A stretch of 64,000 bases of DNA from Sophora flavescens (Eukaryota > Streptophyta > Magnoliopsida > Fabales > Fabaceae): contig CM061067.1 of assembly GCA_030762895.1 (NCBI GenBank), forward strand, positions 49,625,667 through 49,689,666, in the 5' to 3' direction. The notes below the pieces were generated by a model. The model was not told the origin of the DNA and ran no database searches. It was given only the letters and a program-made list of their open reading frames with translations. Made by a program: the position numbers and the translations under genes. Positions within the stretch are counted from its first letter, which is position 1. Each line of letters starts with the position of its first letter. Shown piece after piece: positions 1-10,689 of this stretch.

Positions 1-93
1 CCGGTCCTCTACAAAATCCAACAGTTCATTAATTAATTGATTAAAAATTAAAAAATTACAAAAAAGAGAAACAAAATTAACCAATAACAAATA

Positions 94-368
94 CTCCCTC
101 CCATCGATGATATAAGAAACAAAACCCTAAAATATACGGATCAAGAAAATATATTGGAATGAGTTAATTGTAATTAATATTTATATAAATTTCTAAAAAC
201 ACTCTTTATAATTTTAATTAATATTCTGATGGCATATAATTAATCACATTAATTAATAAGGGTAATATTGGAAATTAATATTTAATATGTATAAAAATTG
301 ATACATATTTCTTATATTTTGGATCAAGAAAAATGACACATTTGTTTTATATTGTAGACCGAGAAGAG
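94..368. mobile_element. Stowaway-like MITE upstream of the xylosidase gene
   Basis: The left end reads TACTCCCTCCCATC and the reverse complement of the right end reads TACTCTTCTCGGTC. Both show the CTCCCTCC-type terminus and flanking TA dinucleotide (92-93 and 369-370) of Tc1/mariner-derived Stowaway MITEs. The interior is AT-rich, has no coding capacity, and both arms carry a GGATCAAGAAAA-type stretch in inverted orientation. The terminal repeats have diverged, so the copy is old. It ends about 310 bases before the TATA box of the gene. Confidence 0.65.
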
Positions 369-732
369 TAATAGTTTTAGGGACTCAAACCTGATAATTA
401 TATATATTTCATATTTATAATATGGTTAAAAAAATAAAAATAATAGTTTAGAATTTTAGTCTTCCACAATTTTTTTTTAATAAAAAACAATAGTACGTGT
501 TTGCTTTTACCCTTGCAAACTTACGTTTGATTGATCACAGCATCTTTTTCCTCATTTTAAGTTTGATGCAGTTTTCTTTTCTTTTTACAGAAGTGCCATA
601 AAAAAGGCACATTTGCAGGAGCAAAAGGTACAACCAAAGATGGTCACTAAGCAGATAAGCACAGGTGACAGGTAGCGTCTTTATAAAATGTTGTGCAGTT
701 CCAATTTCCAATCAAAACATCAGTTTCACACT
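369..732 (+). promoter_or_regulatory. Promoter and 5' leader of the xylosidase gene
   Basis: A TATAAA box lies at 682-687, followed 46 bases later by the preferred ATG at 733. A TATA box usually places transcription start about 25-35 bases downstream (near 712-722), so the in-frame ATG at 688 would lie upstream of the transcript start. The expected leader is very short. Further upstream the sequence is AT-rich with poly-T and poly-A tracts; I recognise no other element. Confidence 0.6.
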
Positions 733-3700
733 ATGGCCCTCTCACCACCCTTTACCATTTTTACCCTTCTCTCCATCTTTTTCTTCACTCTCCATGCCCA
801 GCTATCACCACCACCACTACCACTTTTTGCTTGCGACTGGTCCAACCCGTCCACAAGATCCTACCCTTTCTGCAACCCCAAGCTCTCCATACGTGAAAGA
901 ACCAAAGACCTTGTCTCCAGACTCACATTGGACGAGAAACTCTCCCAACTCGTTAACTCAGCCCCTCCGATTCCCAGACTCGGTATCCCAAGTTACGAGT
1001 GGTGGAATGAAGCACTGCATGGCGTTGCATTTAGTCGTGGCATCAATTTTAATGGCAACATCTCATCTGCAACTAGCTTCCCTCAAGTCATCCTCACTGC
1101 AGCTTCCTTTGACCCTCACCTATGGTACCGAATCGGTCAGGTATGTGAATCACTGAGTCACTCACTCGATCTTTCTATATAATGGAATTAGAGTGCCTTT
1201 GTAATAAGTTATAGAAAGCTACAATTGTTTATGAAAACAAACTTACTTAAATAATTTGTAAAAGTAGTTTATAGGCTCATTTTGATTTATGGTAATAAGT
1301 TTATTAGTCTTGTTAACCAGTGTACAATTGCTTAAGAATTCAATAAAAGCAAGTTTTTATTGAAAAACTAAATATGACACTTATCAAAATATTGAATGAA
1401 TCATTTCCCATTGGTTACTTAATCAATGTCTTCATGGTAGCATTCTTTCAAGTTTTTTATAAAAATAAGTTGTTTTTAGCGAAAAACTTATTAAATAAGC
1501 AATTAAGCAACATCCTATTCAAGGGTATTGTAAGATTTTCATTGAATTGTAGTAAAGTTCATATATTTGGTCAGTTATGCTGATTTTTCTTTTGATTGTT
1601 ATATTGGGGTGTGTGTGAATTGGAGTGAAGGCCATTGGAGTTGAAGGGAGAGCAATGTACAATGGTGGGCAAGCTATGGGAATGACGTTCTGGGCTCCTA
1701 ACATTAACATCTTCAGGGATCCAAGATGGGGCAGAGGACAAGAAACAGCTGGGGAAGACCCATTGTTGACTTCCACTTATGCTGTGTATTTTGTAAGAGG
1801 ACTTCAAGGGGATTCCTTTCATGGAGGGAAGTTGAGGGGCCATCTTCAAGCTTCAGCTTGTTGCAAGCATTTTACTGCCTATGATTTGGACAATTGGAAG
1901 GGTGTAAATCGCTTTGTCTTCGATGCTCATGTAAGTGAATTTCACCTATTCTTTCAGTTTGCATTACTTTTGGAGCAATGTGATGCCTACCAAGGTTTCC
2001 AACTTTTAATGTTGGTGTCTTGTCCTGCATTGGATTCTTTGTATAGTTGTACTATACCAAGTGCTTTACTTATGAAATTAACTATATATGTGAAAAACAA
2101 CGATGTGTATGAATTCTATGCTTTATGTTGTAATTGAACATTAGGTGTGCTCCATATGATAGTCAGGATCTGGGGTGCCAACATAGTTGTGAATTCCTTT
2201 CCCTATCGTGATGTCTTTGCATGCCAATGGTCTTTTATCAAAAAAATGTTGTAATTGATTCTCACCTTTATACAAGGACTCCGGATTATTGGTGGAATAT
2301 TTTTGCTATGTTGGGTCTTTAATTTGCAAATTATTTGAGAAGAGTAATAATATTTGGACATAAAAATGGTGTCCAACACCGTATAAAAGTTTTACTCCTC
2401 CTCCTGTATTTCATCACTCCCAAGATACTCATAAGCTCTACAGTGTCTCCAAATCGTGTGTTCAAATATCTTTGCTCATTTGAGAAATATAGTGTCAGAT
2501 ATGGAGATGAATGGTTGGTGTGATATACTATATATATGTTACCCACTTACCCTTTTCTGTTTTTTGCCATTTTCTGAATTGGCCTTTATACATTATGATT
2601 CAGGTTACTTTGCAAGATTTAGCGGACACATATCAGCCTCCATTTCAGAGTTGCGTGGTGCAAGGACGAGCTAGTGGGATAATGTGTGCTTACAACCGTG
2701 TCAATGGGGTCCCAAATTGTGCAGATTTCAATCTCTTAACCAAAACCGTCAGAAAACAATGGGATTTCCATGGGTGATTAATTAATTACTTTCTTTGTTT
2801 CTCTCTTTTGAAAGCAATGGCTAGTTCTTAATTCCTTGAACAATTTTGGGTGATCAGGTACATTACGTCAGATTGTAATGCAGTCTCCATCATACATGAG
2901 CAGCAAGGATATGCAAAATCACCAGAGGATGCTGTAGCCGATGTTCTTCGGGCTGGTATAGTGGGACCTAACCCTATTGTTCCTTTGCTTTATGTGATCA
3001 TCATCATCATCATCATCGTACTCTTAAATCTTGGATTATAATTGATTGAGATCACTAGGTGCAAAGGGTAATAATAATCACCTAATTTTATTTTCCTTAT
3101 GCATGAAGCTTTTGTCACTTAACTATTGTCGGTTTCATAGCCTCGAATATTATCCACTTCAGCCTATTTGACAGCAAAAGGTCACATGGCTTGGCCCACA
3201 TTTCCAATTGGCTGCCACTACTCATGTCTCTCACTCTCTTCTCCTCTGTTCCTTCTATCTATATCTATATTTATATACATATATGTTCACCTATATGTTC
3301 ACCTAATATTTCAACTCTTATTCCTCCTCATTCTTTTTCGTTCCTATGTCTTTATTTCTCTCAATTTACAATCAAATTGTGAGCCCTCAAAGAAGACTTT
3401 GTTTCAAGTGGCTTTTCACCCAGCTGTGCCACACCGAGCTTTTTTCTTTCGTACAACGTCACTACGACAGTGACGCCCTTAAACATTAAATTATTTGTAC
3501 TTTATAGTTATACACGTATAATAATTAATAGAAATCAGAATTAAATCTCATGAGGCATAAATGGACTCACTTCCAAACCAAGACTGTTTTTGGGTCAAGC
3601 ATTGGGCTAGCCTATTGGTTTACAGTTTAAGATAAAAATCACACTTGAAACTAGCCTAATCTCTTTAGTCTACAATTGGGCCCGAACCTTGCTCCTGAAT

Positions 3701-6700
3701 CCTGACATAAGGTTAACAATGCAAAAAAAGAAGAGAACCAAAAAAAAATGTTTTCTACAACTAAAAGAAATAAACTATTATAATCGCTTCCCTTATATTT
3801 TTGAAACATTTCGCAATTTTATTTTCAATCAGAAATTGTATTCTCTTTTGATTAACTATGACAAATAAAAGATATTAAGATACTTATAGAGGATGGGTTA
3901 GGTTATGGTGCACCACCCATATTTTACACCACCCATGTGGCAAATTTTGGGCCAATCAAATTGCCATATAGGTTGGTCAAATTTCAAACTTTCTAGTTGT
4001 ATTATACTGTAGTCAAACTATATGAATACATTATATTGTAGTATAATATATGTGTTTTTCGTATCTGCAAATTTAACTCATTAAAATAATGTTTTTTGAT
4101 TAAAAAAATCTGATTATATTGTAAAATATTATTGACAACGAACATTATTTTAATTCATATTAAAATATTATTTTGCAATATAATCAGTTTTTTTAATCAA
4201 AAAAATATTATTTTAATATGGGTTAAATTTGAGAATACAAAGAGTACATATACTATACTACAATATATTGTATTCATATATTTGATTGCAGTAGAAATAC
4301 AACTAGAAAGTTTGAAATTTTGACTAAACCCATGTGGCAATTTGATTGGTCCAAAATTTGCCACATATAGGTGGTGTAGTGGGTGGTGAAAAATATGGAT
4401 GGTGTACCTTAGCCCAACCCAGGATGGGTATTCTTTCTTAATTTGTATCTAACTAAATTGCACGAATATATTGTTAAGTGGGATTTTTTTTTTGTTAAAT
4501 AATATATTTTGGACATGATATCAATTGTTTAAATATTTCTGAAGCTAATTTGATGAGAGATCTCATTATAGCGATTGGGAATTCACCTTCTTTCTCTGTA
4601 AAACCCATTTTTGGATCATAATTTAAGTAGAGCACCGCTACCAACTTGGCTGAAACACATTAAAGCAACTGGGATCGCGTGTCACTGTCATGACAGATAC
4701 AAGGACTTTGGGTGGTCCTATTACTAGTGACTAGTGAGACGGTGACCACACACCTACTCACTAAGGTTCATTAAATTAATAAATCTACACCTATGACTAG
4801 TTAGACTGACATTTAAAAACAACAATTGCTATAATGTGTAAAGAGTTATGACATTAAGCAATCTGTTTCTCGGTGTGTGATTGCTTTTATGTCTAAATTA
4901 TAAATTGTAATTTTAGGTGACAAGAAATGACAAATTGTACTTGCTGGAGTGTATACGAAAATATGTAATATGAATACGTGCCAATTTCTATACTTCTAAT
5001 TCAACTGACAAAGTCCTTTATTACATGTGTCTGTGTTAGTTAGTGGTCAGTGTTTTATATTTTTCTCTCTTGGATGCATGCAGATTAAAATTTAAGTACT
5101 GTATAATTCTTTTATAGATTTCATGGAATCAACATTAGAATATTCAATTAGAAAACATGTGAACTATAAAAAAACAGGGCTAGTGTAGTTTACCCACACA
5201 AAAAAAAACACTACTTTCTGAATTCTGTTATGTACTTACGTATAATGCTATGATCATGATGATTGTGTTTTTTCCTTTCAAATTTGCAGGGATGGATGTT
5301 GAATGTGGTAGTTATTTATCAGACCATGCTAAATCAGCAGTTTTGCAGAAAAAACTACCTATATCTCAAATAGACCGTGCCCTTCACAATCTGTTTTCTA
5401 TTAGAATAAGGCTAGGCCTATTTGATGGAAACCCAACCAAGCTCTCATTTGGCTTGATTGGCCCCAAAAATGTGTGTTCTAAAAAGCACCAGTATCTAGC
5501 TCTTGAAGCTGCAAGAAATGGCATTGTCCTTTTGAAGAACTCTAATGCACTTCTACCACTTCCAAAAACAAACCCCAGTAGTATTTCCATAGCAATGATA
5601 GGTCCCCATGCCAATGCTTCCTCTTCAACTCTTCGAGGAAATTATGCCGGCCCTCCTTGTAGCGATGTGTCGCTATTGCAAGGTTTTCAGCACTATGCTA
5701 AGAACATCGTTTACCATCCTGGCTGTGATGGTGGATCAAATTGTCCAACTGCTCAAATAGACCAGGCGGTGGAAGTTGCGAAAAATGCGGATTATGTGCT
5801 GCTGATTATGGGGTTGGATCAAGATGATGAGAGGGAAGGACATGATCGTGTTCACCTTGACTTGCCAGGCAAGCAACTGGAACTCATCAACAGTGTTGCT
5901 GAAGCTTCTAAGAGACCAGTTATTTTGGTGCTACTTTGTGGAGGTCCTGTAGATATCACTCCAGCCAAGTATAACAACAAAATTGGAGGCATCCTTTGGG
6001 CTGGTTATGCAGGGGAACATGGAGGCATAGCTCTTGCACAGATTATCTTTGGTTACCATAACCCAGGTGATTTTTCTTCTATATTTGTTAAAATTTTGTG
6101 ACCAATTATCAAAGTCTTGATTTGTAATGTGGATGAGTGAGGTAGTCTTTTAAGAGAGTGTGCTCGGGAGTTGCAATTTTGTCCGAAATGTTCAAGACAA
6201 TTTGGACTTGTGCACTTCAAGCTTTATATTCTCTTTAATTGTCTCATTTCCACTCTATATGAGACTTCTTTTATTTTCCAGCAATATTATTATTATACCA
6301 TGAACTAATGAAAAAAAACATATAAATAATGGCTTTAAAGTTTGTTACTCAAATGGGGTGCTTTCTTTCATCAATGCAATGCAGGAGGAAAACTACCAGT
6401 TACTTGGTACCCAAAGGATTACATTAAAGTACCAATGACAGACATGAGGATGCGAGCCGATCCGTCGTCAGGCTATCCAGGGAGAACTTACAGATTTTAC
6501 AAAGGGCCAAAGGTGTATGAATTTGGCTTTGGCCTAAGCTACTCAAAATATTCCTATGAGTTTGTTTCTGTTACACATCACAAGCTTCACTTCAATCAAT
6601 CATCCACTCATTTGATGGTTGAAAATTCAGAAACCATCAGGTACAAGTTAGTTTCTGAGTTGGGTGAAGAAACTTGCCAAAGCATGTTGGTCTCAGTCAC

Positions 6701-6974
6701 TGTGGGAGTTGAAAATCATGGAAGCATGGTGGGGAGGCATCCTGTGTTGCTATTCATGAGGCCAGGAAAACAGAGAAATGGGAGTCCTGTGAAACAGTTG
6801 GTGGGTTTTCAGAGTGTATTGCTTGATGCAGGGGAAAGGACTCAAATTGTATTTGAGCTAAGCCCTTGTGAGCACCTTAGTAGGGCAAACGAGGCTGGTT
6901 CAATGGTAATAGAAGAAGGGTCTCATTTGTTGCTTGTGGGTGATGTAGAGTACCCAATACATATCATTATCTGA
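733..6974 (+). CDS. BXL7: Beta-D-xylosidase, GH3 family, BXL7-like (six exons)
   Basis: Exons are 733-1140, 1631-1930, 2604-2773, 2858-2955, 5290-6066 and 6385-6974, all with GT-AG introns; together they give 781 codons including the stop. The product is a secreted cell-wall glycosidase that removes xylose (often also arabinose) from xylan-type polymers. Residues 1-22 form a signal peptide. The GH3 catalytic barrel follows, with the nucleophile expected at Asp298 in TSDCNAV. The second GH3 domain has EREGHDR, whose Glu506/Glu508 are acid/base candidates, and GGKLPVTWYP near 585-594. The C-terminal third matches the Fn3-like domain. Length (780 aa) is normal for plant BXL proteins. ITSDC, the GLDQ..EREG block and the overall run resemble BXL7 more than BXL1-4. 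Intron 4 is 2334 bases and holds a MITE. No frameshift or stop was found. Asn replaces the more usual Asp two residues after the nucleophile. Substrate preference is inferred from family only. Confidence 0.93.
1141..1630 (+). other. Intron 1 of the xylosidase gene
   Basis: GT at 1141 and AG at 1629-1630, phase 0. The interior is AT-rich with repeated AATAAG / CTTATT words on both strands (for example 1205-1215 and 1485-1500), which could be the remains of a small MITE. I could not define termini or a target duplication. The short reading frames here are not supported. Confidence 0.5.
2998..3018 (+). repeat. (ATC)n microsatellite in intron 4
   Basis: Seven near-perfect ATC units lie just inside the 5' end of intron 4. 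The same intron has a TA/CTATAT-rich stretch around 3255-3305. These are simple repeats likely to vary in length between individuals. Confidence 0.85.
3895..4420. mobile_element. Fold-back MITE in intron 4 of the xylosidase gene
   Basis: The first roughly 120 bases (GGGTTAGGTTATGG... through the CTTTCTAGTTGTA segment) reappear as the inverted complement at the right end (...CTTAGCCCAACCC), with small differences. The pairing continues inward through a second pair of arms (about 4080-4130 against 4160-4225), so nearly the whole 526-bp element can fold into one hairpin with its loop near 4140-4150. It is flanked by a perfect AGGAT duplication at 3890-3894 and 4421-4425. No coding capacity. The superfamily is unclear: a 5-bp duplication does not fit hAT (8), Mutator (9-10), PIF (3) or Stowaway (TA). 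Confidence 0.85.
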
Positions 6975-7386
6975 TACTACACATTTATGATTTATCCTTC
7001 AATAAGGTAAAGTTAATCTAAGTGGCAACCTGTTTATGGAACATGATTCGCGTAAGGACTATGATAAAACAAATGAAAGAATATTTCAAGTATGGGAACA
7101 GAGTACCAGAACTCAATCTGTATTTTATTTATTTAAAACTGAACTGAGAAATACAAATGCAGAGTTTCTGGTTTTATAAGGAATTATGATAAAACAAATA
7201 GTAATGCTAAAAATAAGGAAACCAGCTCCTAGACTATGGCTAAAAGTAAATGACAGAATATTCATCTGATATGTTGCAACAGGAACTTATTCGAATGGCA
7301 TGAATCAGGAACTACTGATTTATCCAAATATTAAGCCATAGACACATTAACTGCTTAACCTTTGCTATTCTGTCATGCACTATTTG
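6975..7386. other. 3' flank of the gene; possible Copia-A LTR remnant
   Basis: This 412-base stretch separates the xylosidase stop codon from the last recognisable Copia-A codons. It must hold the gene's 3' UTR; AATAAA-like words occur. Any surviving 3' LTR of Copia-A would also lie here, since it follows the RNase H end directly on the minus strand. A perfect 15-base direct repeat (TATGATAAAACAAAT at 7060-7074 and 7185-7199) brackets 110 bases. No coding sequence seen. Confidence 0.4.
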
Positions 7387-7673
7387 TCACACACCCTTTA
7401 GTGCATGCTCCGTTCTCACAAGTCCAAGTCCTTCTCTAAACTTATCAAATAATGGTTTCTCCAGTGCCTTTGTGAAAATGTTAGCCAGCTGCTCCTTTGT
7501 ATGAATATTCTTCAATTCAATCTCCTTATTCAGCACCTTTTCTCTGACAAAGTGGTAATACATTTCTATATGTTTGGTACGCTTGTGAAATACTGGATTT
7601 AATGATAATTTAATAGCACTTTCATTATGGCAAAAGAGCTCCATTGAATAATCCACTTTGTGTAACATAACTC
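7387..7673 (-). pseudogene. Copia-A fragment 5: end of RNase H
   Basis: The minus strand encodes the C-terminal end of a Copia polyprotein. It includes the NPVFHKRTKHIEMYYHFVRE segment, typical of Copia RNase H, and a KEQLANIFTKAL-type tail. It begins abruptly at 7673, where Copia-B is inserted; the preceding codons lie at 32846-33118. The reading frame is open for 93 residues but has no start of its own. It is the 3'-most surviving piece of Copia-A and lies tail-to-tail with the xylosidase gene. Confidence 0.85.
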
Positions 7674-8331
7674 CGAGAGATTTTCAACATCATTGAAAGG
7701 TTGCATTCTATCAACAGTTAAATATATTTAAAGATGCACGATTTTCATAAACTTGTTATAGGATGTAGTGGTTGTGTCGTTTCAAGCTTATCCTACTAGT
7801 TCGGGTTCGACTCTTGTCCGAATCGAACCCGGTACTTCACGCTGAAGAGACACAACCGCTTGCCACTAGACCAATTGACACGTTGTGTCATTTGGTTGCT
7901 GTTAGTTTTACTTAAATGTTGTATTTGACCGTTGGTGGAAAAGTTGTTTTGTTTCACCAAGTGACATGAGTTGGTCTATAAATATAACCATCTGCATGCA
8001 GCAAAAACAGACGAAAAATCTCAGAATCTCTCAATCATTTTTCACTCCAAATCACCTTTTTTTCTCCCTTGTGTGAAGAGAAAGTTAAGAAGACTATTGT
8101 TCTGTAAACTGCCATTGACGGTACACTTGGTTTAGGATGTGCAAACCAAACCAAGGTTACTCCATTGTATCCTGAAGGGGATTCGCCGATTACACCTGTT
8201 GCATCCAATCTACAAGGAGAGATTGGTGGGGGCGAATCGAACCTAAAGCCTAGTGTTCCTACACGCCTTGGAGATTGCGCATTACCTTTGTTTTCTTTTT
8301 CTTTGTTGCAGGTCATACCCCATTTCTAACA
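7674..8331 (+). repeat. Copia-B 5' LTR
   Basis: 658 bases matching 12819-13071 plus 32373-32845. The 3' copy begins TGAGAGATTTTC; this copy begins CGAGAG, so its terminal T has mutated. Both end in TTTCTAACA. A TATAAATA box lies at 7977-7984. Between about 7763 and 7880 is an inverted pair of tRNA-like sequences (see findings). The 3' copy has about 65 extra bases between the two halves of that pair. Confidence 0.88.
7977..7984 (+). promoter_or_regulatory. TATA box of the Copia-B LTR
   Basis: TATAAATA within the LTR, preserved in the 3' copy after the Gypsy-1 insertion (about 32493-32500). It is placed where an LTR promoter would start the element's transcript. Activity is inferred, not shown. 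Confidence 0.6.
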
Positions 8332-8356
8332 ATCTTTAGGTTCGATTTCTGTAATA

Positions 8357-9643
8357 ATGGCTGCAACGTTGAAGGAGATGACTTCTGACTTTATGAAACT
8401 TGAGAGGTTCGAAGGCATAAACTTTCATCATTGTCAAAAGAAGATGCATTTCCTTCTTACAACATTGAAGGTGGCATATGTGTTGAACACACCAAGACCA
8501 GAGGAAAGAGAAGATGAGATCATCAATGAGACTCGTGAGAGGAACAAGTGGGTTAATGATGACTACATTTGCATGGGGCATATTTTGAATGGCATGACCG
8601 ACTCATTGTTCGATATGTATCAAAATGCGGGATCCTCCAAAGAACTATGGGAGAAACTTGAGGCAAGATACATGATGGAGGACGCAACAAGTAAGAAATT
8701 TCTTGTTAGTCGTTTTAATAATTATAAAATGGTTGATGGTATGCCTATCATGGAACAAATGCATGAAATTGAACGTATTATCAATAACTACAAACAACAT
8801 AATATGCACATGGATGAAACCATCATTGTCTCCTCAATCATTGACAAACTTCCTCTTTCATGGAAAGACTTTAAAAGAAGTCTTAAACATCGGAAAGATG
8901 GCATTTCTCTTGAACAATTGGGTAATCACCTTCGTTTAGAAGAAGAGTATCGTAAACAAGATGATACTAAAGAACATTTTGTTCATGAGAAGGTGCATGT
9001 AGTAGAGGAAGGGAAATCTGGTAAGTCCTCTAAAAAGAGGAATCGAGAATTTGGAAAATCTCATGAAAACAATAATGAGAATGACTACAATAAAAAGAAA
9101 AAGAAAAAGAAAAATGGTTGTTTCTATTGTGGAAAATCGGGATATTTCAAGAGGAATTGTCATCTCCTGAAAAAGGAAAAAGAGAAGGAATCTAGTGCAA
9201 CAAAGGACAATCTTGTTGCGGTCATTTCCGAAATCAACATGATAGAAGATGTTGGATCATGGTGGATTGACTCCGGTGCAACTCGCCATGTGTGTAAGAA
9301 CAAGGATCTCTTCAAGACAATTAATGAAGAAGATGGAACCGTTCTATATATGGGAAATGCATCAACTGTCCAAGTTAAAGGTAAAGGGATGGTGGAACTA
9401 GAATTCACTTCGGGAAAAGTAGTCACTCTTACAGATGTTTATTATGTACCAGATGTTAGGAAGAATTTAATTTCTGTACCGTTACTTAATAAGTATGGGT
9501 TCAAATGTGTGTTTGAGGGAGACAAGTTTATTCTCTCTAAGGGAGGAATGTTTGTAGGAAAGGGATACCTTTGTGAGAATATGTTCAAACTCAATATTAT
9601 TAATGATAATGGATTTATTTATGCTTATATTGTTGAGTCTTGA
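8357..9643 (+). pseudogene. Copia-B gag and protease
   Basis: An open stretch of 428 codons. The first half resembles Copia gag (UBN2-type: RYMMEDATSKKFLVSRFNNY region near residues 107-126). A CCHC zinc knuckle (CFYCGKSGYFKRNC, with Tyr in the usual His position) lies near residue 255 after a lysine run. The aspartic protease follows with WWIDSGATRHVC near residue 305, where D-S-G is the catalytic motif. The frame stops at TGA 9642-9644 just before the LWH start of the integrase region, so the polyprotein is broken here by one in-frame stop. Confidence 0.87.
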
Positions 9644-9644
9644 A

Positions 9645-10435
9645 ATTTATGGCATTCTCGTTTAGAACATGTGAATTTTAGGAAAATGGATGAAATGATG
9701 AATTCATGTTTAATTCCTAAAACAAGTAGGATTTCGGATGCATGTACAACTTGTATGCTAACTAAGATAACTAGATTTCCTTTTCCTAGAGTTGAAATAA
9801 ATTCTAAAGTGTTAGATTTAATTCATTCTGATGTATGTGATTTACATGGTTGGCCCACTATAGGTGGTAAAAAATATTTTGTGACATTCATAGATGATTG
9901 TACTAGATATTGCAATGTGTATTTAATGCATTCAAAGGGTGAAGTGTTAGATAAATTTAAGATATTTAAAACAGAAGTAGAACTTCAACATGAAACATTT
10001 ATTAAATGTTTTAGGAGTGATAGAGGAGGAGAGTTCTATAACCCTAGTTACTTTGAGTCTACCGGAATAATTCACCAAACAACCGCACCTTATTCCCCAC
10101 AACAAAATGGCATAGCTGAAAGGAAAAATAGGGTATTAGAAGAAATGGTAAATGCAATTTTATCATATTTTGGTCTAGCAAAGGGTTATTGGGGAGAAGC
10201 CTTGTTGACGGCTTGTTATGTTTTGAATAGAGTTCCAAACAAAAGGAACAAAATAACCCCATATGAACTTTGGAAAAATAGAAAGCCCAACCTTGACTAT
10301 TTCAAAGTTTGGGGTTGTAGGGCAATAGTAAAAGTTCCTGAACAAAAAAAAAAAAAAAAGGTTAAAGGGGAATTGAATGTGTGTTCCTGGGCTATGCTAA
10401 AAATAGCAAAGCATATAGATTCATGGTTATAGAAT
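9645..10435 (+). pseudogene. Copia-B integrase
   Basis: The frame continues after the TGA with the LWHSRLEHVNFRKM zinc-finger start, then CTTCMLTKITRFPF, the catalytic block HSDVCDLHGWPTIGG, FIDDCTRYCNVYLM, and SDRGGEFYN through SPQQNGIAERKNR, which supplies the last catalytic Glu. The frame is lost at a run of A bases (about 10345-10359) followed by a 20-odd-base partial duplication (10430-10480). Slippage in the A run is the likely cause. The integrase is therefore truncated before the RT. Confidence 0.87.
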
Positions 10436-10689
10436 CTAATGACTCATATTATACTTTAGAATCTAATGACTCATGGTTATAGATTCATACTAGGGATGCT
10501 ATCTTTCAAGAAGATAGGTTTAACTCAATTCCAAGTCACAAAAATAATATTCATAGTGATGCACATAATCTAGAAACCAGTGTATTTAATAATAATATTT
10601 TAGAGAGTTCAGAACTTAGAAGAAGTCAGAGAGCTAGGAAAGAGAAACTTATGGAGCAGACTTTTTCATGTTCCATGTTGAAGGAACAA

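Noticed and set aside
688..732. Extended start of the xylosidase at ATG 688.
   Set aside because: It abuts the TATA box, so it should lie before transcription start, and it would spoil the signal peptide. ATG 733 is preferred.
7760..7885. Functional tRNA gene.
   Set aside because: A- and B-box-like words are present, but no cloverleaf with an anticodon stem or a terminator fits. Treated as tRNA-derived sequence.
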